Shown: one piece after another, positions 8,379-18,012 of the stretch
Position numbering within the stretch: the stretch's first letter is position 1
How the letters are laid out: the number at the start of each line of letters is the position of its first letter
NCBI GenBank assembly: GCA_016713765.1
Contig: JADJON010000001.1
Span: 1,674,001 to 1,738,000, forward strand
Direction of reading: 5' to 3'
DNA length: 64,000 nt
DNA from: Bacteroidota bacterium
Lineage (GTDB): Bacteria; Bacteroidota; Bacteroidia; AKYH767-A; 2013-40CM-41-45
Program-made: the position numbers and the translations under genes
The notes under the pieces: model-generated
Told to the model about the DNA's origin: nothing
Database searches by the model: none
Seen by the model: the letters and a program-made list of their open reading frames with translations, nothing else

Positions 8379-11300
8379 ATGCGTTTATCTGTACTGATTG
8401 CAGCCCTCGCGCTGGCTATTCCTTGCTTTGCGGGACATCCCGTCGTTCCCGGTAACGAGATCCGACTTGCTTCCGGAACCATTACCACGGTGCAGGATTT
8501 CAGTGATGAATCCCTTAGCCGTATTTCATCGCAGGATCTGTTCGACGATCGTTATTATCGGATCATACAGTTCAACAGTATTCCCGATCCGATACAAAAG
8601 CGTCAACTTGAAACCGCGGGTCTTCGCTTCGTCTCCTATCTGCCTGCCAATGCCTGGCTGGTCTCGCTGCCGCGTTCAGTGGACAGCCGCTTGCTGACCA
8701 GGACGAACGTTCGTACTGTACTCCCGGTCGATGAACGCTACAAATTGAACCGACGGGTCGCGGAAGGCAGTTTTCCGGATCATGCTATCCGTACCGGCGG
8801 ACGCGTGGAATTGCAGTTGAGCTTTTTCCCGGATGTTTCATTCGAACACGCGACCGCGGTACTGCAACAAAACGGCGCCAGGATAACCGCTGCTCAATCG
8901 GGTTTCGGTCTGGTGAACGTGGAATTTCCAAAGGAGGATATCAATCGTCTGGTACGACTTCCTTTCGTGCGATACATTGAGCCGGTTGCTCCCGCTTCTT
9001 ATCCTGAAGATAGCCGGGGCCGTTCACTGCACCGGAGCAATTATATCAACAGCGACATTCCGTCGGGCTTACATTATAATGGCAACGGTGTCGCCATCTC
9101 ACTCGCCGACGATGGCGAGGTCGGTCCTCACATCGACTTCCAGGGCCGCATCACGCAATTGATGAACAGCGGTGCCGGCGGAACACACGGCGACATGACC
9201 TCGGGAATCGCGGTCGGCGCCGGAAACCTGGACCCCACCATTCGCGGTATGGCCGATGGTGCCCGGATCTACATTCACGATATCGGAGCCGGTTCGGTTG
9301 GATACGACCACATCTACCAGGCGCCGCACTATCTCGATTCCCTCGGCGCGATCATCACGTCCACTAGCTACAGCCAGGGTTGCAATGATTACAATGCCAT
9401 TTCTCAGACGGGTGATCAGATCGTAAACGATAATCCATCCCTCACACTGGTCTTTTCCGCCGGGAACAATGCCCAGGGCGATTGCGGCTACGGCGCCGGT
9501 ACTCCCTGGGGTACGATCACCGGCGGCTTCAAGATCGGCAAGAACGTGATCGCTGTTGGCAACCTCGATGCCTACGAGGTGATCGATCCCAGCAGTTCCC
9601 ACGGCCCGGCCGACGATGGTCGTGTCAAACCGGACATCTGCGCCAATGGTCGCGACCAGCTTTCCACCGACGAGAACAATACCTACCAGGTCGGAGGAGG
9701 CACCAGCGCTGCCTGTCCTTCCGTTGCCGGAACAACCGCTCAACTGTACCAGGCCTATCGTGAGCTGAACAGTGGAAGTGACCCCGAGTCTCCGCTTATC
9801 AAGGCTACCCTCTTGAACACTGCGGAAGATATCGGCAATGACGGACCTGATTACAGTTACGGATATGGCCGTATCAATGCACGTAGGGCGTTACAGACGT
9901 TGGCGAACCGGACGTATGTACTCGATTCGGTTGGCCAGGGCTCTTCACGCAACATCTCCATTACGGTGCCTTCCGGTGTCCGCCAGCTTCGCGTGTTACT
10001 GTACTGGTTGGATCCGGCTGGAGATCCTTCCGCGGCGTTTCAACTGGTGAATGACCTGGATCTGACCCTGAGCCATGCGTCCATTGGCATTTTGCAACCC
10101 TGGATACTCGATCCGACGCCGAATGCTTCAACCATTGGTCTGCCGGCTGTACGCGGAGCCGATCACCTCAATAACGTAGAACAGGTAACGCTCGACAACC
10201 CCTCGACCGGAACCTTCACCGCAAGCGTGTCAGGTAACGCTGTCCCGTCCGGAATGCAAAAGTTTTATGTGGTATGGGAATTCCGAACGGATGAGATCGT
10301 GTTAACGTACCCGACCGGTGGTGAAGGCTTTGCTATCGGCTCGGAAGAATTGCTGCGCTGGGATGCCTATGGCGTTTCGACACCGTTCACACTCGAGTTT
10401 TCGCCGGACAATGGCGCGAACTGGCAACCGATCGCTACCGTTGGCCCAGATATTCGTCAATATGCATGGACACCCATCGCTTCCCAGCGTAGCGGCGAAG
10501 CATTGGTTCGGATTACACGTGGTTCGGATTCAGACCTGTCGGATGAGACGTTCACGGTAAGTGGTATACCCCAAAACCTTCACGTGGATTTTGCCTGCCC
10601 GGATACCATGCAGATCGGATGGAATGCCGTAACAGGCGCAACGGCGTATGAAGTCAGTGTGCTGGGTTCGCGCTACATGGACTCCGTAATGACCGTTACC
10701 GGCACTACCGCCCAACTTGCCATTCCTGCTACCAATGAAGTTTGGTTCAGTGTAAGAGCACTTGTCGGAAATGGCAAGGGACGCAGAGCCAATGCCGTTC
10801 AGAAGGCTCCCGGGCTGGTCAGTTGCAGCCTTGCCGACGATATCGGCCTTAGCACGATGATCTTCCCGGTGGAAGGGAACCTCTATCCTTGTTTCCCGCT
10901 CAACAGTGTTCCGGTTACGGTCGAAATACGCAACGATGGCTTGAATACTGCCTCAGGCTTCCAGTTGTCATATACGATCAACGGCGGCTCGCCTGTTACC
11001 GAGACGTACACGGGTTCACTGATTCATGGCGCTACTACGAACTTTACGTTTGCGGTCCCGGCCGATTTCTCCGCGGGCGGAGCATTCAATCTGGTCGTGA
11101 CGGTTAACGCCACCCCGGATCTGAACCTCGCCAACAACGAACTGGACATCAACCTCCAGGTAGTAGCAGCCGGAGCCGCGGCGCCTTTGCAGGAAGCGTT
11201 TGCTCCAGCATTCCCGCCAGCCGGTTGGGACGTGATCGCATCCGGACCTGATTATGAATGGTCGGTCAAAACCAATATCACCGGATCTGACGGTTCGAAT

Positions 11301-11975
11301 ACCGATGCTGCCTGGTTCGATAATTACAGTTACAACAATTCCGGCGCACTCGATTACCTGGTGACCATCCTGGTGGACTTCGCGGCGGTCGCTTATCCGC
11401 AGTTGCTGTTCGATGTCGCCTATGCCCAATTCTCCGGTTACGAAGATGGCTTGCGGATTGAGCAATCCGCCGATTGCGGCGCTACCTGGACGGCTACCGG
11501 TTATGAGAAGATCGGTGCAGCACTGGCTTCCGTGCCTTCGAGCAATACCGACTGGTCGCCTTCCTCCGGGAACGATTGGAGAAATGACACGGTTGAACTG
11601 ACTTCCCTGGCCGGAGAACTGGCGCTGATACGCTTTGTCAACATCAACGATTTTGGCAATAACCTTTACATCGACAACATCAATCTCCAGAATAACAATG
11701 TGCTTTCTTCGGGAGTTCCGGTCCGTATTCCGGCACTCGCGATTTTCCCGAACCCCGGAACCGGAGTGTACACCGTCGATCTCCGCGATCTGCCGCTTGG
11801 TTCGGTACAACTGACCCTTACCGATGTTAGCGGTCGACTGATCGAGTCGCGCAACCTGATGAATAACGGCAGGGTAACGGAGCAATTGAATTTGCTAAAC
11901 GAGCCCGTCGGCGTCTACATCCTGCAGGTTCGTACGGCTGAAAAGGTCTACAGCATGCGCCTGACGAAAATCTGA
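8379..11975 (+). CDS. Subtilisin-like (S8) serine protease with T9SS type A sorting domain
   Basis: A 1,198-residue exported peptidase. Residues 1-19 are a signal peptide (MRLSVLIAALALAIPCFAG), followed by a propeptide-like region to about 215. The S8 domain spans about 225-510. The catalytic Asp is in SLADDGEVG (244/245), His270 in GGTHGDMTSG, the oxyanion Asn364 in FSAGNNAQ and Ser443 in GGGTSAACPS. After it come a jelly-roll domain (REL-VNDLDLTL), Ig/FnIII-like modules, a CARDB-like module (about 830-930), a MAM/lectin-like beta-sandwich (about 940-1100) and a final type A sorting domain starting IFPNPGTGVYTVDL. It is expected to be secreted by T9SS as an extracellular or surface protease. 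All three catalytic residues are present, so it should be active. A strong hairpin follows the stop. Confidence 0.93.
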   Translation: MRLSVLIAALALAIPCFAGHPVVPGNEIRLASGTITTVQDFSDESLSRISSQDLFDDRYYRIIQFNSIPDPIQKRQLETAGLRFVSYLPANAWLVSLPRSVDSRLLTRTNVRTVLPVDERYKLNRRVAEGSFPDHAIRTGGRVELQLSFFPDVSFEHATAVLQQNGARITAAQSGFGLVNVEFPKEDINRLVRLPFVRYIEPVAPASYPEDSRGRSLHRSNYINSDIPSGLHYNGNGVAISLADDGEVGPHIDFQGRITQLMNSGAGGTHGDMTSGIAVGAGNLDPTIRGMADGARIYIHDIGAGSVGYDHIYQAPHYLDSLGAIITSTSYSQGCNDYNAISQTGDQIVNDNPSLTLVFSAGNNAQGDCGYGAGTPWGTITGGFKIGKNVIAVGNLDAYEVIDPSSSHGPADDGRVKPDICANGRDQLSTDENNTYQVGGGTSAACPSVAGTTAQLYQAYRELNSGSDPESPLIKATLLNTAEDIGNDGPDYSYGYGRINARRALQTLANRTYVLDSVGQGSSRNISITVPSGVRQLRVLLYWLDPAGDPSAAFQLVNDLDLTLSHASIGILQPWILDPTPNASTIGLPAVRGADHLNNVEQVTLDNPSTGTFTASVSGNAVPSGMQKFYVVWEFRTDEIVLTYPTGGEGFAIGSEELLRWDAYGVSTPFTLEFSPDNGANWQPIATVGPDIRQYAWTPIASQRSGEALVRITRGSDSDLSDETFTVSGIPQNLHVDFACPDTMQIGWNAVTGATAYEVSVLGSRYMDSVMTVTGTTAQLAIPATNEVWFSVRALVGNGKGRRANAVQKAPGLVSCSLADDIGLSTMIFPVEGNLYPCFPLNSVPVTVEIRNDGLNTASGFQLSYTINGGSPVTETYTGSLIHGATTNFTFAVPADFSAGGAFNLVVTVNATPDLNLANNELDINLQVVAAGAAAPLQEAFAPAFPPAGWDVIASGPDYEWSVKTNITGSDGSNTDAAWFDNYSYNNSGALDYLVTILVDFAAVAYPQLLFDVAYAQFSGYEDGLRIEQSADCGATWTATGYEKIGAALASVPSSNTDWSPSSGNDWRNDTVELTSLAGELALIRFVNINDFGNNLYIDNINLQNNNVLSSGVPVRIPALAIFPNPGTGVYTVDLRDLPLGSVQLTLTDVSGRLIESRNLMNNGRVTEQLNLLNEPVGVYILQVRTAEKVYSMRLTKI

Positions 11976-11993
11976 TCCTGGCTATTCATACTG

Positions 11994-12031
11994 CAAGGCC
12001 CGGCAGGAGCGAAGAGCGCTGCCGGGCCTTG
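11994..12031. terminator. Bidirectional hairpin terminator between convergent genes
   Basis: A perfect 13-bp inverted repeat, CAAGGCCCGGCAG at 11994-12006 and its complement at 12019-12031, with a 12-nt loop. It sits 18 bp after the protease stop and 12 bp before the stop of the leftward DUF4442 gene, as expected for a shared terminator. The T-run on the right is short (CTGTTT). Confidence 0.7.
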
Positions 12032-12043
12032 CTGTTTACGCCA

Positions 12044-12553
12044 TTAGGACTGAGTCCGGACCTTATCCCAGCGCTTGACCTGCCAGTGTACTTCGACCGT
12101 GCAAAGTGATTCGCCGCTTTCATCGGTTACGGGTACCTGGATGGGTACGAACACCGCGTCAGATGAGTGAAGCGGTTCCTTCACGTGCTGACGCAACCAG
12201 GTTTCGTCAAGCCTGCATTCCGCCCGCGCGTCCGATTTGCCCTGACGGTGATAGGTTACCTTGATTTCTTTCATGATCAACCGGTAGTCCATTGATCGAA
12301 GCGCATGCAGCAACGACATGCCCGCGGTGAATTCGCCCAATGTCGCCAGTGAGCAGGCATGTAATCCTTTCAGGTGATTGAGGTTCTTGCGCCGGTACGG
12401 AAGCGTCGCCTGAATTCCGAAGGGTGTAATACGCTGGATACGGATGCCGTGTGGCGCGTTGAATGGGATGGCGCGTGCAACGATGCGGTTGAGCAGCCAC
12501 AACCGGATCGGTGAGCGTTCCGCGTCTTGGAGAAGTTGCAACAGCCTTTTCAT
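12044..12553 (-). CDS. DUF4442 hotdog-fold protein (acyl-CoA thioesterase-like)
   Basis: A 169-residue protein with the hotdog-fold pattern of the DUF4442/YiiD-C group. It has RKNLNHLKGLHACSLATLGEFTAG (two overlapping conserved stretches, NHLKGLHA and LATLGEFTAG, near residues 57-79) followed by a long strand pair with MKEIKVTYHRQG. Hotdog proteins of this type usually bind acyl-CoA or acyl-ACP, but no enzyme activity can be assigned with certainty. Its start (ATG at 12553) lies 3 bp from the stop of the upstream nitronate-monooxygenase-like gene, so the two are almost certainly one operon. That suggests a role in the same small-molecule or acyl metabolism. There is no signal peptide, so it is likely cytoplasmic. 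Confidence 0.82.
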   Translation of the reverse strand: MKRLLQLLQDAERSPIRLWLLNRIVARAIPFNAPHGIRIQRITPFGIQATLPYRRKNLNHLKGLHACSLATLGEFTAGMSLLHALRSMDYRLIMKEIKVTYHRQGKSDARAECRLDETWLRQHVKEPLHSSDAVFVPIQVPVTDESGESLCTVEVHWQVKRWDKVRTQS

Positions 12554-12556
12554 GGA

Positions 12557-13570
12557 TCAGGGACGGATGGTAGCGGAAAGGGCCTGCCAGGCTTCGTTCA
12601 ATTCGGATTCATACCGGTCCACAATGGTCCTGACCGGAACGATATCGTGGATCAGCTCGACGCTTTGGCCGGCACACCACAGATTGTTGTAGTTGCCGGG
12701 CTTGACCGCTTCTTCGAGCCAGTTGAAACCGCGTTTTTGGACCAGCATCTTGAAGTATTTGCGTGTCCGTGGATTCTTGCCCAGCCATCGTTCGAACCGG
12801 TTTTGTTTCAGTCCGATCTTCTCGACGAAGGGCGTGCGAATCACCGTACAGGGTGTCCCGCTGATGCGCTCCGTAAGAACGATCTGATCCATGCCGGATT
12901 GGATCACTGCATCTTTGTAGGGCTGTCCGACCGGAGCTTCGGATGTGGCAATGAAACGGGTTCCGCAATAGGCCAGGGAAGCGCCCGATGCGAGGGCGCT
13001 CAGGATGCCGCTACCGTCTGCAATGCCACCGGCTGCCAGTACCGGAATGTCGGGAAAGTGCGACTTCAGCGTGCGCACCAGGAGCGAAAGCGGGTAGGGG
13101 CCGGCATGTCCGCCGGCACCCTGACCGACGGCAATGAACCCGTCGCATCCGTTTCGGGCACACTTTTCCGCGTGGGTCAGGTTGGTGACGTCGCAAAATA
13201 CTTTGGCGCCATAAGCATGTGCCGCCTGGATGGTTTCTGTCGGATTACCCAGCGAGGTGATGTATACCGGAACTTTCCGGTCGACACAAACTTTGAGGTG
13301 ACGTTCAAAGAGGAAGTTGCTCCGCTGAACGATCAGGTTGACTCCATAAGTACCCGGCTGACCCTGGCGCGTTTGCAGGAATTGGTTCAAGCGTTCGAGT
13401 ACTCCTTCCAGTTCGCCTTCCTTTCGGAAATTCAGGCTGGGAAAGCAGCCCAGAATACCCGCCCCGATGGCCTCCCGGATCATCGCCTCGTTACTAACCA
13501 GAAACATGGGTGCCATGACCAACGGAAGTCGCAGGTTGAGCATCCGGGTCAGATCGTTTTCAATTCTCAT
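12557..13570 (-). CDS. Nitronate monooxygenase family FMN-dependent protein
   Basis: A 337-residue TIM-barrel flavoprotein of the nitronate monooxygenase / 2-nitropropane dioxygenase family. Family signatures are present in order: LPLVMAPMFLVSN at the N-terminus, GVNLIVQRSN, the FMN-phosphate and active-site region GFIAVGQGAGGHAGPY (with the catalytic-type His in GGHAG) and PVLAAGGIADGSG, then ALASGASLAYCGTRFIAT. The family includes true nitronate oxidases and also FabK-like enoyl-ACP reductases and trans-AT docked enzymes, so the substrate is uncertain. Co-transcription with a hotdog-fold protein makes an acyl-metabolism role a reasonable alternative. Start ATG at 13570. It is divergent from the acyl-CoA synthetase gene with 235 bp between them. 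Confidence 0.88.
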   Translation of the reverse strand: MRIENDLTRMLNLRLPLVMAPMFLVSNEAMIREAIGAGILGCFPSLNFRKEGELEGVLERLNQFLQTRQGQPGTYGVNLIVQRSNFLFERHLKVCVDRKVPVYITSLGNPTETIQAAHAYGAKVFCDVTNLTHAEKCARNGCDGFIAVGQGAGGHAGPYPLSLLVRTLKSHFPDIPVLAAGGIADGSGILSALASGASLAYCGTRFIATSEAPVGQPYKDAVIQSGMDQIVLTERISGTPCTVIRTPFVEKIGLKQNRFERWLGKNPRTRKYFKMLVQKRGFNWLEEAVKPGNYNNLWCAGQSVELIHDIVPVRTIVDRYESELNEAWQALSATIRP

Positions 13571-13805
13571 AGTCGTTCAAATTTCGGCTATTGAAGCCTT
13601 GAGGAATGGGATACTGCTGGGTAATTTTCAACGATTTCGGCTGCATGACCGTTCATCACAGTGCAAAGTGCCTGATGGAATCCCGAAATCTCCTTTCCAG
13701 CCCTCAACAGTTGACAGAATTACTTGTTAATAATCGGGACAATCCTGCGTTTTTTACGCGCTTTTACCCCCTCTTGAATATGTAAATTCGTAACGCGCAT
13801 TTTGC
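13571..13805. promoter_or_regulatory. Divergent intergenic region, probable promoters for both flanking genes
   Basis: 235 bp between the leftward nitronate-monooxygenase-like gene and the rightward acyl-CoA synthetase. For the rightward gene a TAAATTCG at 13783-13790 matches the Bacteroidetes -7 element TAnnTTTG at 7 of 8 positions and sits 15 bp before the ATG, but no well-spaced upstream TTG is present. No hairpin or operator-like dyad is obvious. Confidence 0.35.
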
Positions 13806-15575
13806 ATGGAAATTAAACGTCTGTTCGATATTCCACGCCGTCAATTGGATCGTTTTCCCAAGGAGGACGCCCTGACGGCCAAGGAAAACGGGAAGTGGAC
13901 TCCGTATTCTACCCGGTATTTCGTTGATATGATCGACCGGGTGAGCTACGGTTTACTCGCATCCGGAATCGGTAAAGGCGATAAGATCGCCATCATCTCG
14001 GCCAACCGGCCTGAATGGAATTTTGTCGACCACGGCATGATGCAGATCGCCGCGGTCAACGTCCCGATCTATACGACGCTTAGCGAACCGGAGATCAAGT
14101 TTATTCTGAACGACTGCGGCGCAAAAATGGTCTTTGCCGGCGACGCGGATCTCTATCAAAAGATCGCGGCCATCCGAAACGAGGTTCCGACCCTCAAACA
14201 GGTCTATACCTTTTCACCGGTCACCGGTGCCGATCACTGGACCGAGTTGGTGAAACTGGGCGACCAGCATACCGATGCTTCGCGCCTCGATAGCGTTCGT
14301 GCTTCCATTGCTTCCGGCGACCTCGCCACCATCCTGTACACTTCAGGAACGACCGGTACTCCGAAAGGCGTGATGTTATCGCACGCCAACATCATCAGCA
14401 ACGTCGAAGCGACGGAACACCTTCCGCCGGTCGATCACCGCCACCGTGCGCTGAGCTTCCTTCCGCTCTGCCACAGTTACGAGCGGATGCTGACCTACCT
14501 GTACATGTACCTGGGCGTGTCGATCTACTATGCCGAAAGCATGGATAAGATCGCCGACAATCTGAAAGAGGTGAAGCCGGATGTGTTTTCCACCGTGCCA
14601 CGCCTCCTGGAGAAAGTCTATGACCGCATATTGGCCAAAGGGAAAGAGGCCCCGGCCGTCAAGCGCGCCCTGTTTTTCTGGGCCCTCAACCTTGGACTCC
14701 GGTTTGAGTTCGGTGGCAAGAATGGAACGTGGTATGAATCCCAATTGTCGCTTGCCCGGAAGCTGGTGTTCTCCAAATGGCGAGAAGCGCTCGGTGGTAA
14801 TGTCAAAGCGATTGTCAGCGGCGGGGCCGCCCTCCAACCCCGCCTCGCCCGCGTTTTCTGGGCGGCAGGTATTCCGGTACTCGAAGGATATGGTCTGACC
14901 GAAACGAGTCCCGTTATCGCCGTAAACAATTTTGAGCCCGATGGCGCCGCTATCGGTACGGTCGGTCCGGTCATTTTCAATTGTGAAGTCAAGTTCGCGG
15001 AAGATGGCGAGATACTGTGTAAAGGCCCCAACGTCATGCTCGGCTATTACAATCGCCCCGATCTGACCGCGGAAGTGATCGATGCAGACGGCTGGTTCCA
15101 TACCGGCGATATCGGCATGATGCAGGACGGAAAGCACCTCAAGATCACCGATCGCAAGAAAGAGATCTTCAAGACTTCCGGAGGAAAGTACATCGCGCCC
15201 CAGGCACTCGAGAATAAGTTCAAGGAATCGCAGTTCATCGAGCAGATCATGGTCATCGGCGAGAACCGGAATTTCCCCTCCGCGCTGATCGTTCCGGCAT
15301 TCGCTCACCTTCAGAAATGGTGCGAGTTGCACGAGATTCCCTGGACCGACCCGGCCACCATGATCCGCAACCCGCAGGTGATAGATCGGCTTGGTAAAGA
15401 AGTGGCAGAACTGAACGCCAGCTTCGCGCAGTACGAGCAGGTCAAGAAATTTGAACTGCTGGCAAAAGAATGGACCATGGACTCCGGTGAACTCACCGCT
15501 ACCCTCAAGCTCCGCCGCAAGATCATCGCGGAGAAGTACAAGGAACAGATAGAACGCATTTACTCCGTCGCCTGA
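13806..15575 (+). CDS. fadD: Long-chain fatty acid--CoA ligase (AMP-forming)
   Basis: Activates free fatty acids to acyl-CoA with ATP, the entry step to beta-oxidation. The 589-residue length matches the FadD15/ACSL-like group. Adenylation motifs are all visible: the P-loop YTSGTTGTPKG (178-188), the ACSL-type segment LPLCHSYERM, YGLTETSPV (A5), GWFHTGDIG (A7), DRKKEIFKTSGGKYIAP (A8) and a C-terminal catalytic-type Lys in TATLKLRRK (A10). There is no signal peptide, so it is cytoplasmic or membrane-associated. Its stop is 13 bp before the HAD/ECH fusion gene, so the two form an operon and the pathway role in fatty-acid degradation is well supported. The chain-length preference cannot be read from sequence. 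Confidence 0.93.
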   Translation: MEIKRLFDIPRRQLDRFPKEDALTAKENGKWTPYSTRYFVDMIDRVSYGLLASGIGKGDKIAIISANRPEWNFVDHGMMQIAAVNVPIYTTLSEPEIKFILNDCGAKMVFAGDADLYQKIAAIRNEVPTLKQVYTFSPVTGADHWTELVKLGDQHTDASRLDSVRASIASGDLATILYTSGTTGTPKGVMLSHANIISNVEATEHLPPVDHRHRALSFLPLCHSYERMLTYLYMYLGVSIYYAESMDKIADNLKEVKPDVFSTVPRLLEKVYDRILAKGKEAPAVKRALFFWALNLGLRFEFGGKNGTWYESQLSLARKLVFSKWREALGGNVKAIVSGGAALQPRLARVFWAAGIPVLEGYGLTETSPVIAVNNFEPDGAAIGTVGPVIFNCEVKFAEDGEILCKGPNVMLGYYNRPDLTAEVIDADGWFHTGDIGMMQDGKHLKITDRKKEIFKTSGGKYIAPQALENKFKESQFIEQIMVIGENRNFPSALIVPAFAHLQKWCELHEIPWTDPATMIRNPQVIDRLGKEVAELNASFAQYEQVKKFELLAKEWTMDSGELTATLKLRRKIIAEKYKEQIERIYSVA

Positions 15576-15588
15576 GGCGACGTTCGAT

Positions 15589-17994
15589 ATGAGCAAACGA
15601 TCGATCAAACAGGTGGCCGTACTCGGCAGCGGAATCATGGGTTCCCGCATCGCCTGTCACTTCGCCAACATCGGACTCAAGGTCCTCTTGTTGGATATCG
15701 CCCCCGATAAACTCACCGATGAGGAAGCCAAGGCCGGCAAGTCACTGGAGGATCCCGCCGTTCGGAATCGCATCGTGAACACCAGTTTCCAGAACACACT
15801 CAAGGCGAATCCGGCACCGCTCTACCGCAAGTCGTTCGCTGGGCGCATCCGGACAGGCAACTTTACCGATCATCTCAAGGATATCGCGACCTGCGACTGG
15901 GTGCTGGAGGCTGTTATCGAGAATATCGATATCAAACGCTCGCTCTTCGAACAGGTGGAGCGCTACCGGAAACCCGGTACACTGATTACCTCCAACACCT
16001 CCGGCATTCCCATCCACCTGATGGCTCAGGGGCGTAGCGAGGATTTCCGAAAACACTTCTGCGGAACGCACTTCTTTAACCCGCCCCGCTACCTGCGCCT
16101 GCTGGAGATCATTCCGACTCCGGACACCGATCCGGTCATCGTTGATTTCCTGATGGAATACGGCGACCGTTTCCTCGGCAAAACGACCGTGCTTTGTAAG
16201 GATACTCCGGCATTCATCGCCAACCGCATCGGCGTCTTCTCGATCATGTCGCTCTTTCACCTGGTCGAACAAATGGGGCTTTCGGTGGATGAGGTGGATA
16301 AACTCACCGGCCCGGTACTCGGACGCCCGAAGTCGGCCACCTTCCGGACCTGTGATGTCGTGGGCATCGATACCCTGGTCAAGGTCGCGAAGGACGTGTA
16401 CGACCGTTGCCCCGAGGACGCTGCACGCGACGCGTTTCAACTGCCTGCCTATGTAAGCAAGCTGGTCGAAAACAAATGGTTCGGTGACAAGACCGTACAG
16501 GGTTTCTATAAGAAAGTCAAAGGTGCCGGAGGAAAGAGCGAGATTCTATCACTCGACCTCAAGACGCTCGAGTATATTCCCAAAGCCAAAGTCAAGTTCG
16601 CGACGCTGGACCAGACCAAGTCTATCGACAACCTCCGCGACCGTATTCCGGTCTTGCTCAAAGGGACCGATAAGGCGGGAGAGTTCTACCGTCGCTCGTT
16701 CGCGTCGCTCTTCCAGTACATCTCCTACCGCATTCCGGAAGTGTCCGACGAGATCTATCGGATCGATCAGGCCGTCGCTGCCGGATTTGGCTGGGAGATG
16801 GGACCTTTTGCCATCTGGGAACTGCTCGGTGTGAAAGCATTCACCGATGTGATGAAGTCGCTCGGCCATGCGCCGGCTCCCTGGGTGGAGAAATTCATCG
16901 CCTCCGGGAATGAGACTTTTTATCGCTATGCGTCCGGCCGTCGTGAATGTTACGATGTCGCTTCCGGAACCTACCGCCGGGAAGACGGCGGAGCAGGCCT
17001 GGTTCTGCTCGATGCGCACCGCTCCAATCTTGTTTGGAAGAATACCGGTTGCTCGCTACTCGATATCGGCGATGGTGTCCTCAACATGGAGTTCCACACC
17101 AAGATGAATTCCATCGGCGGAGAAGTGATCGCCGGTGTCAACAAGGCCATCGAGATCGCCGAGAAGGATTATCGCGGTTTGGTCATCGGCAACGAAGGAC
17201 AGAACTTCAGTGCCGGCGCCAACATCGCCATGATCTTCATGCTGGCTACCGAGCAAGACTGGGACGAGATCGACATGGCCATTCGTGCTTTTCAGAACAT
17301 GAACATGCGCGTTCGCTACAGCTCGGTCCCCGTGGTCGTAGCGCCGCACGCCCTTACGCTGGGCGGAGGTTGTGAGATGACCTTGCATGCCGATAAGGTC
17401 GTTGCTTCTGCGGAATCCTACATCGGACTCGTCGAGTTCGGAGTCGGACTGATTCCCGGCGGCGGCGGGTCCAAGGAATTCGCCCTGCGCGCCTCGGATG
17501 CCTACCGCGAGAACACGATTGATGAGCAGATGCTCCGCGAGTATTTCCTCACGATCGGAATGGCGAAAGTGTCCACGTCCGCCCACGAGGCTTTCGATCT
17601 CCGCATACTGGTCGATGGCCGTGATGAGGTCGTCGTCAATCCGGACCGCGTCATCGGGGAAGCCAAGCGGGCCGTACTCGAACTGGCCGATGATGGCTAT
17701 ACCCGTCCGGTGGAGCGAACCGACATCAAAGTGCTCGGTCGTTCCGCGCTCGGCATGATCTATGCCGGTGCCAATGCCATGGAGTCGGGACATTTCATCA
17801 GCGAACACGATCGGAAGATCTCGCAAAAACTCGCCTGGGTTCTCTCCGGTGGCGATCTTTCAGCCCCGACCCTTGTCTCCGAAAAGTACCTCCTCGACCT
17901 GGAGCGCGAAGCATTCCTCTCCCTCTGCGGAGAACGCAAAACGCTCGAGCGCATCCAAAGCATCCTGACCTCCGGCAAACCCTTGCGCAACTAA
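15589..17994 (+). CDS. 3-hydroxyacyl-CoA dehydrogenase / enoyl-CoA hydratase bifunctional protein (FadN-like)
   Basis: Catalyses the hydration and second oxidation steps of beta-oxidation. It has the dehydrogenase at the N-terminus and the hydratase at the C-terminus, the order of Bacillus FadN and Bacteroidetes homologues, opposite to E. coli FadB. Seen: a Rossmann GxGxxG in VLGSGIMGSR (about 12-21), the HAD signature SNTSGIPI and HFFNPPRY, then a second HAD C-terminal domain to about 460. The crotonase domain (about 490-700) has oxyanion-hole segments NFSAGANIAM and HALTLGGGCEM, and acidic residues in GGGCEM and LVEFGVG that match the hydratase glutamates. 801 residues is the usual length. 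It follows the acyl-CoA ligase by 13 bp. The thiolase and dehydrogenase that normally sit beside it are about 7 kb downstream. Confidence 0.93.
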   Translation: MSKRSIKQVAVLGSGIMGSRIACHFANIGLKVLLLDIAPDKLTDEEAKAGKSLEDPAVRNRIVNTSFQNTLKANPAPLYRKSFAGRIRTGNFTDHLKDIATCDWVLEAVIENIDIKRSLFEQVERYRKPGTLITSNTSGIPIHLMAQGRSEDFRKHFCGTHFFNPPRYLRLLEIIPTPDTDPVIVDFLMEYGDRFLGKTTVLCKDTPAFIANRIGVFSIMSLFHLVEQMGLSVDEVDKLTGPVLGRPKSATFRTCDVVGIDTLVKVAKDVYDRCPEDAARDAFQLPAYVSKLVENKWFGDKTVQGFYKKVKGAGGKSEILSLDLKTLEYIPKAKVKFATLDQTKSIDNLRDRIPVLLKGTDKAGEFYRRSFASLFQYISYRIPEVSDEIYRIDQAVAAGFGWEMGPFAIWELLGVKAFTDVMKSLGHAPAPWVEKFIASGNETFYRYASGRRECYDVASGTYRREDGGAGLVLLDAHRSNLVWKNTGCSLLDIGDGVLNMEFHTKMNSIGGEVIAGVNKAIEIAEKDYRGLVIGNEGQNFSAGANIAMIFMLATEQDWDEIDMAIRAFQNMNMRVRYSSVPVVVAPHALTLGGGCEMTLHADKVVASAESYIGLVEFGVGLIPGGGGSKEFALRASDAYRENTIDEQMLREYFLTIGMAKVSTSAHEAFDLRILVDGRDEVVVNPDRVIGEAKRAVLELADDGYTRPVERTDIKVLGRSALGMIYAGANAMESGHFISEHDRKISQKLAWVLSGGDLSAPTLVSEKYLLDLEREAFLSLCGERKTLERIQSILTSGKPLRN

Positions 17995-18012
17995 CGACCC
18001 ATTTCCATCCGC

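Noticed and set aside
12527..13594. A 355-residue open frame antisense to the nitronate-monooxygenase-like gene
   Set aside because: Fully contained opposite a well-supported gene and without a recognisable motif.
14376..15650. A 424-residue open frame antisense to the acyl-CoA synthetase
   Set aside because: It lies opposite a gene with full adenylation motifs, has no recognisable domain and odd residue composition; it is a high-GC codon shadow.
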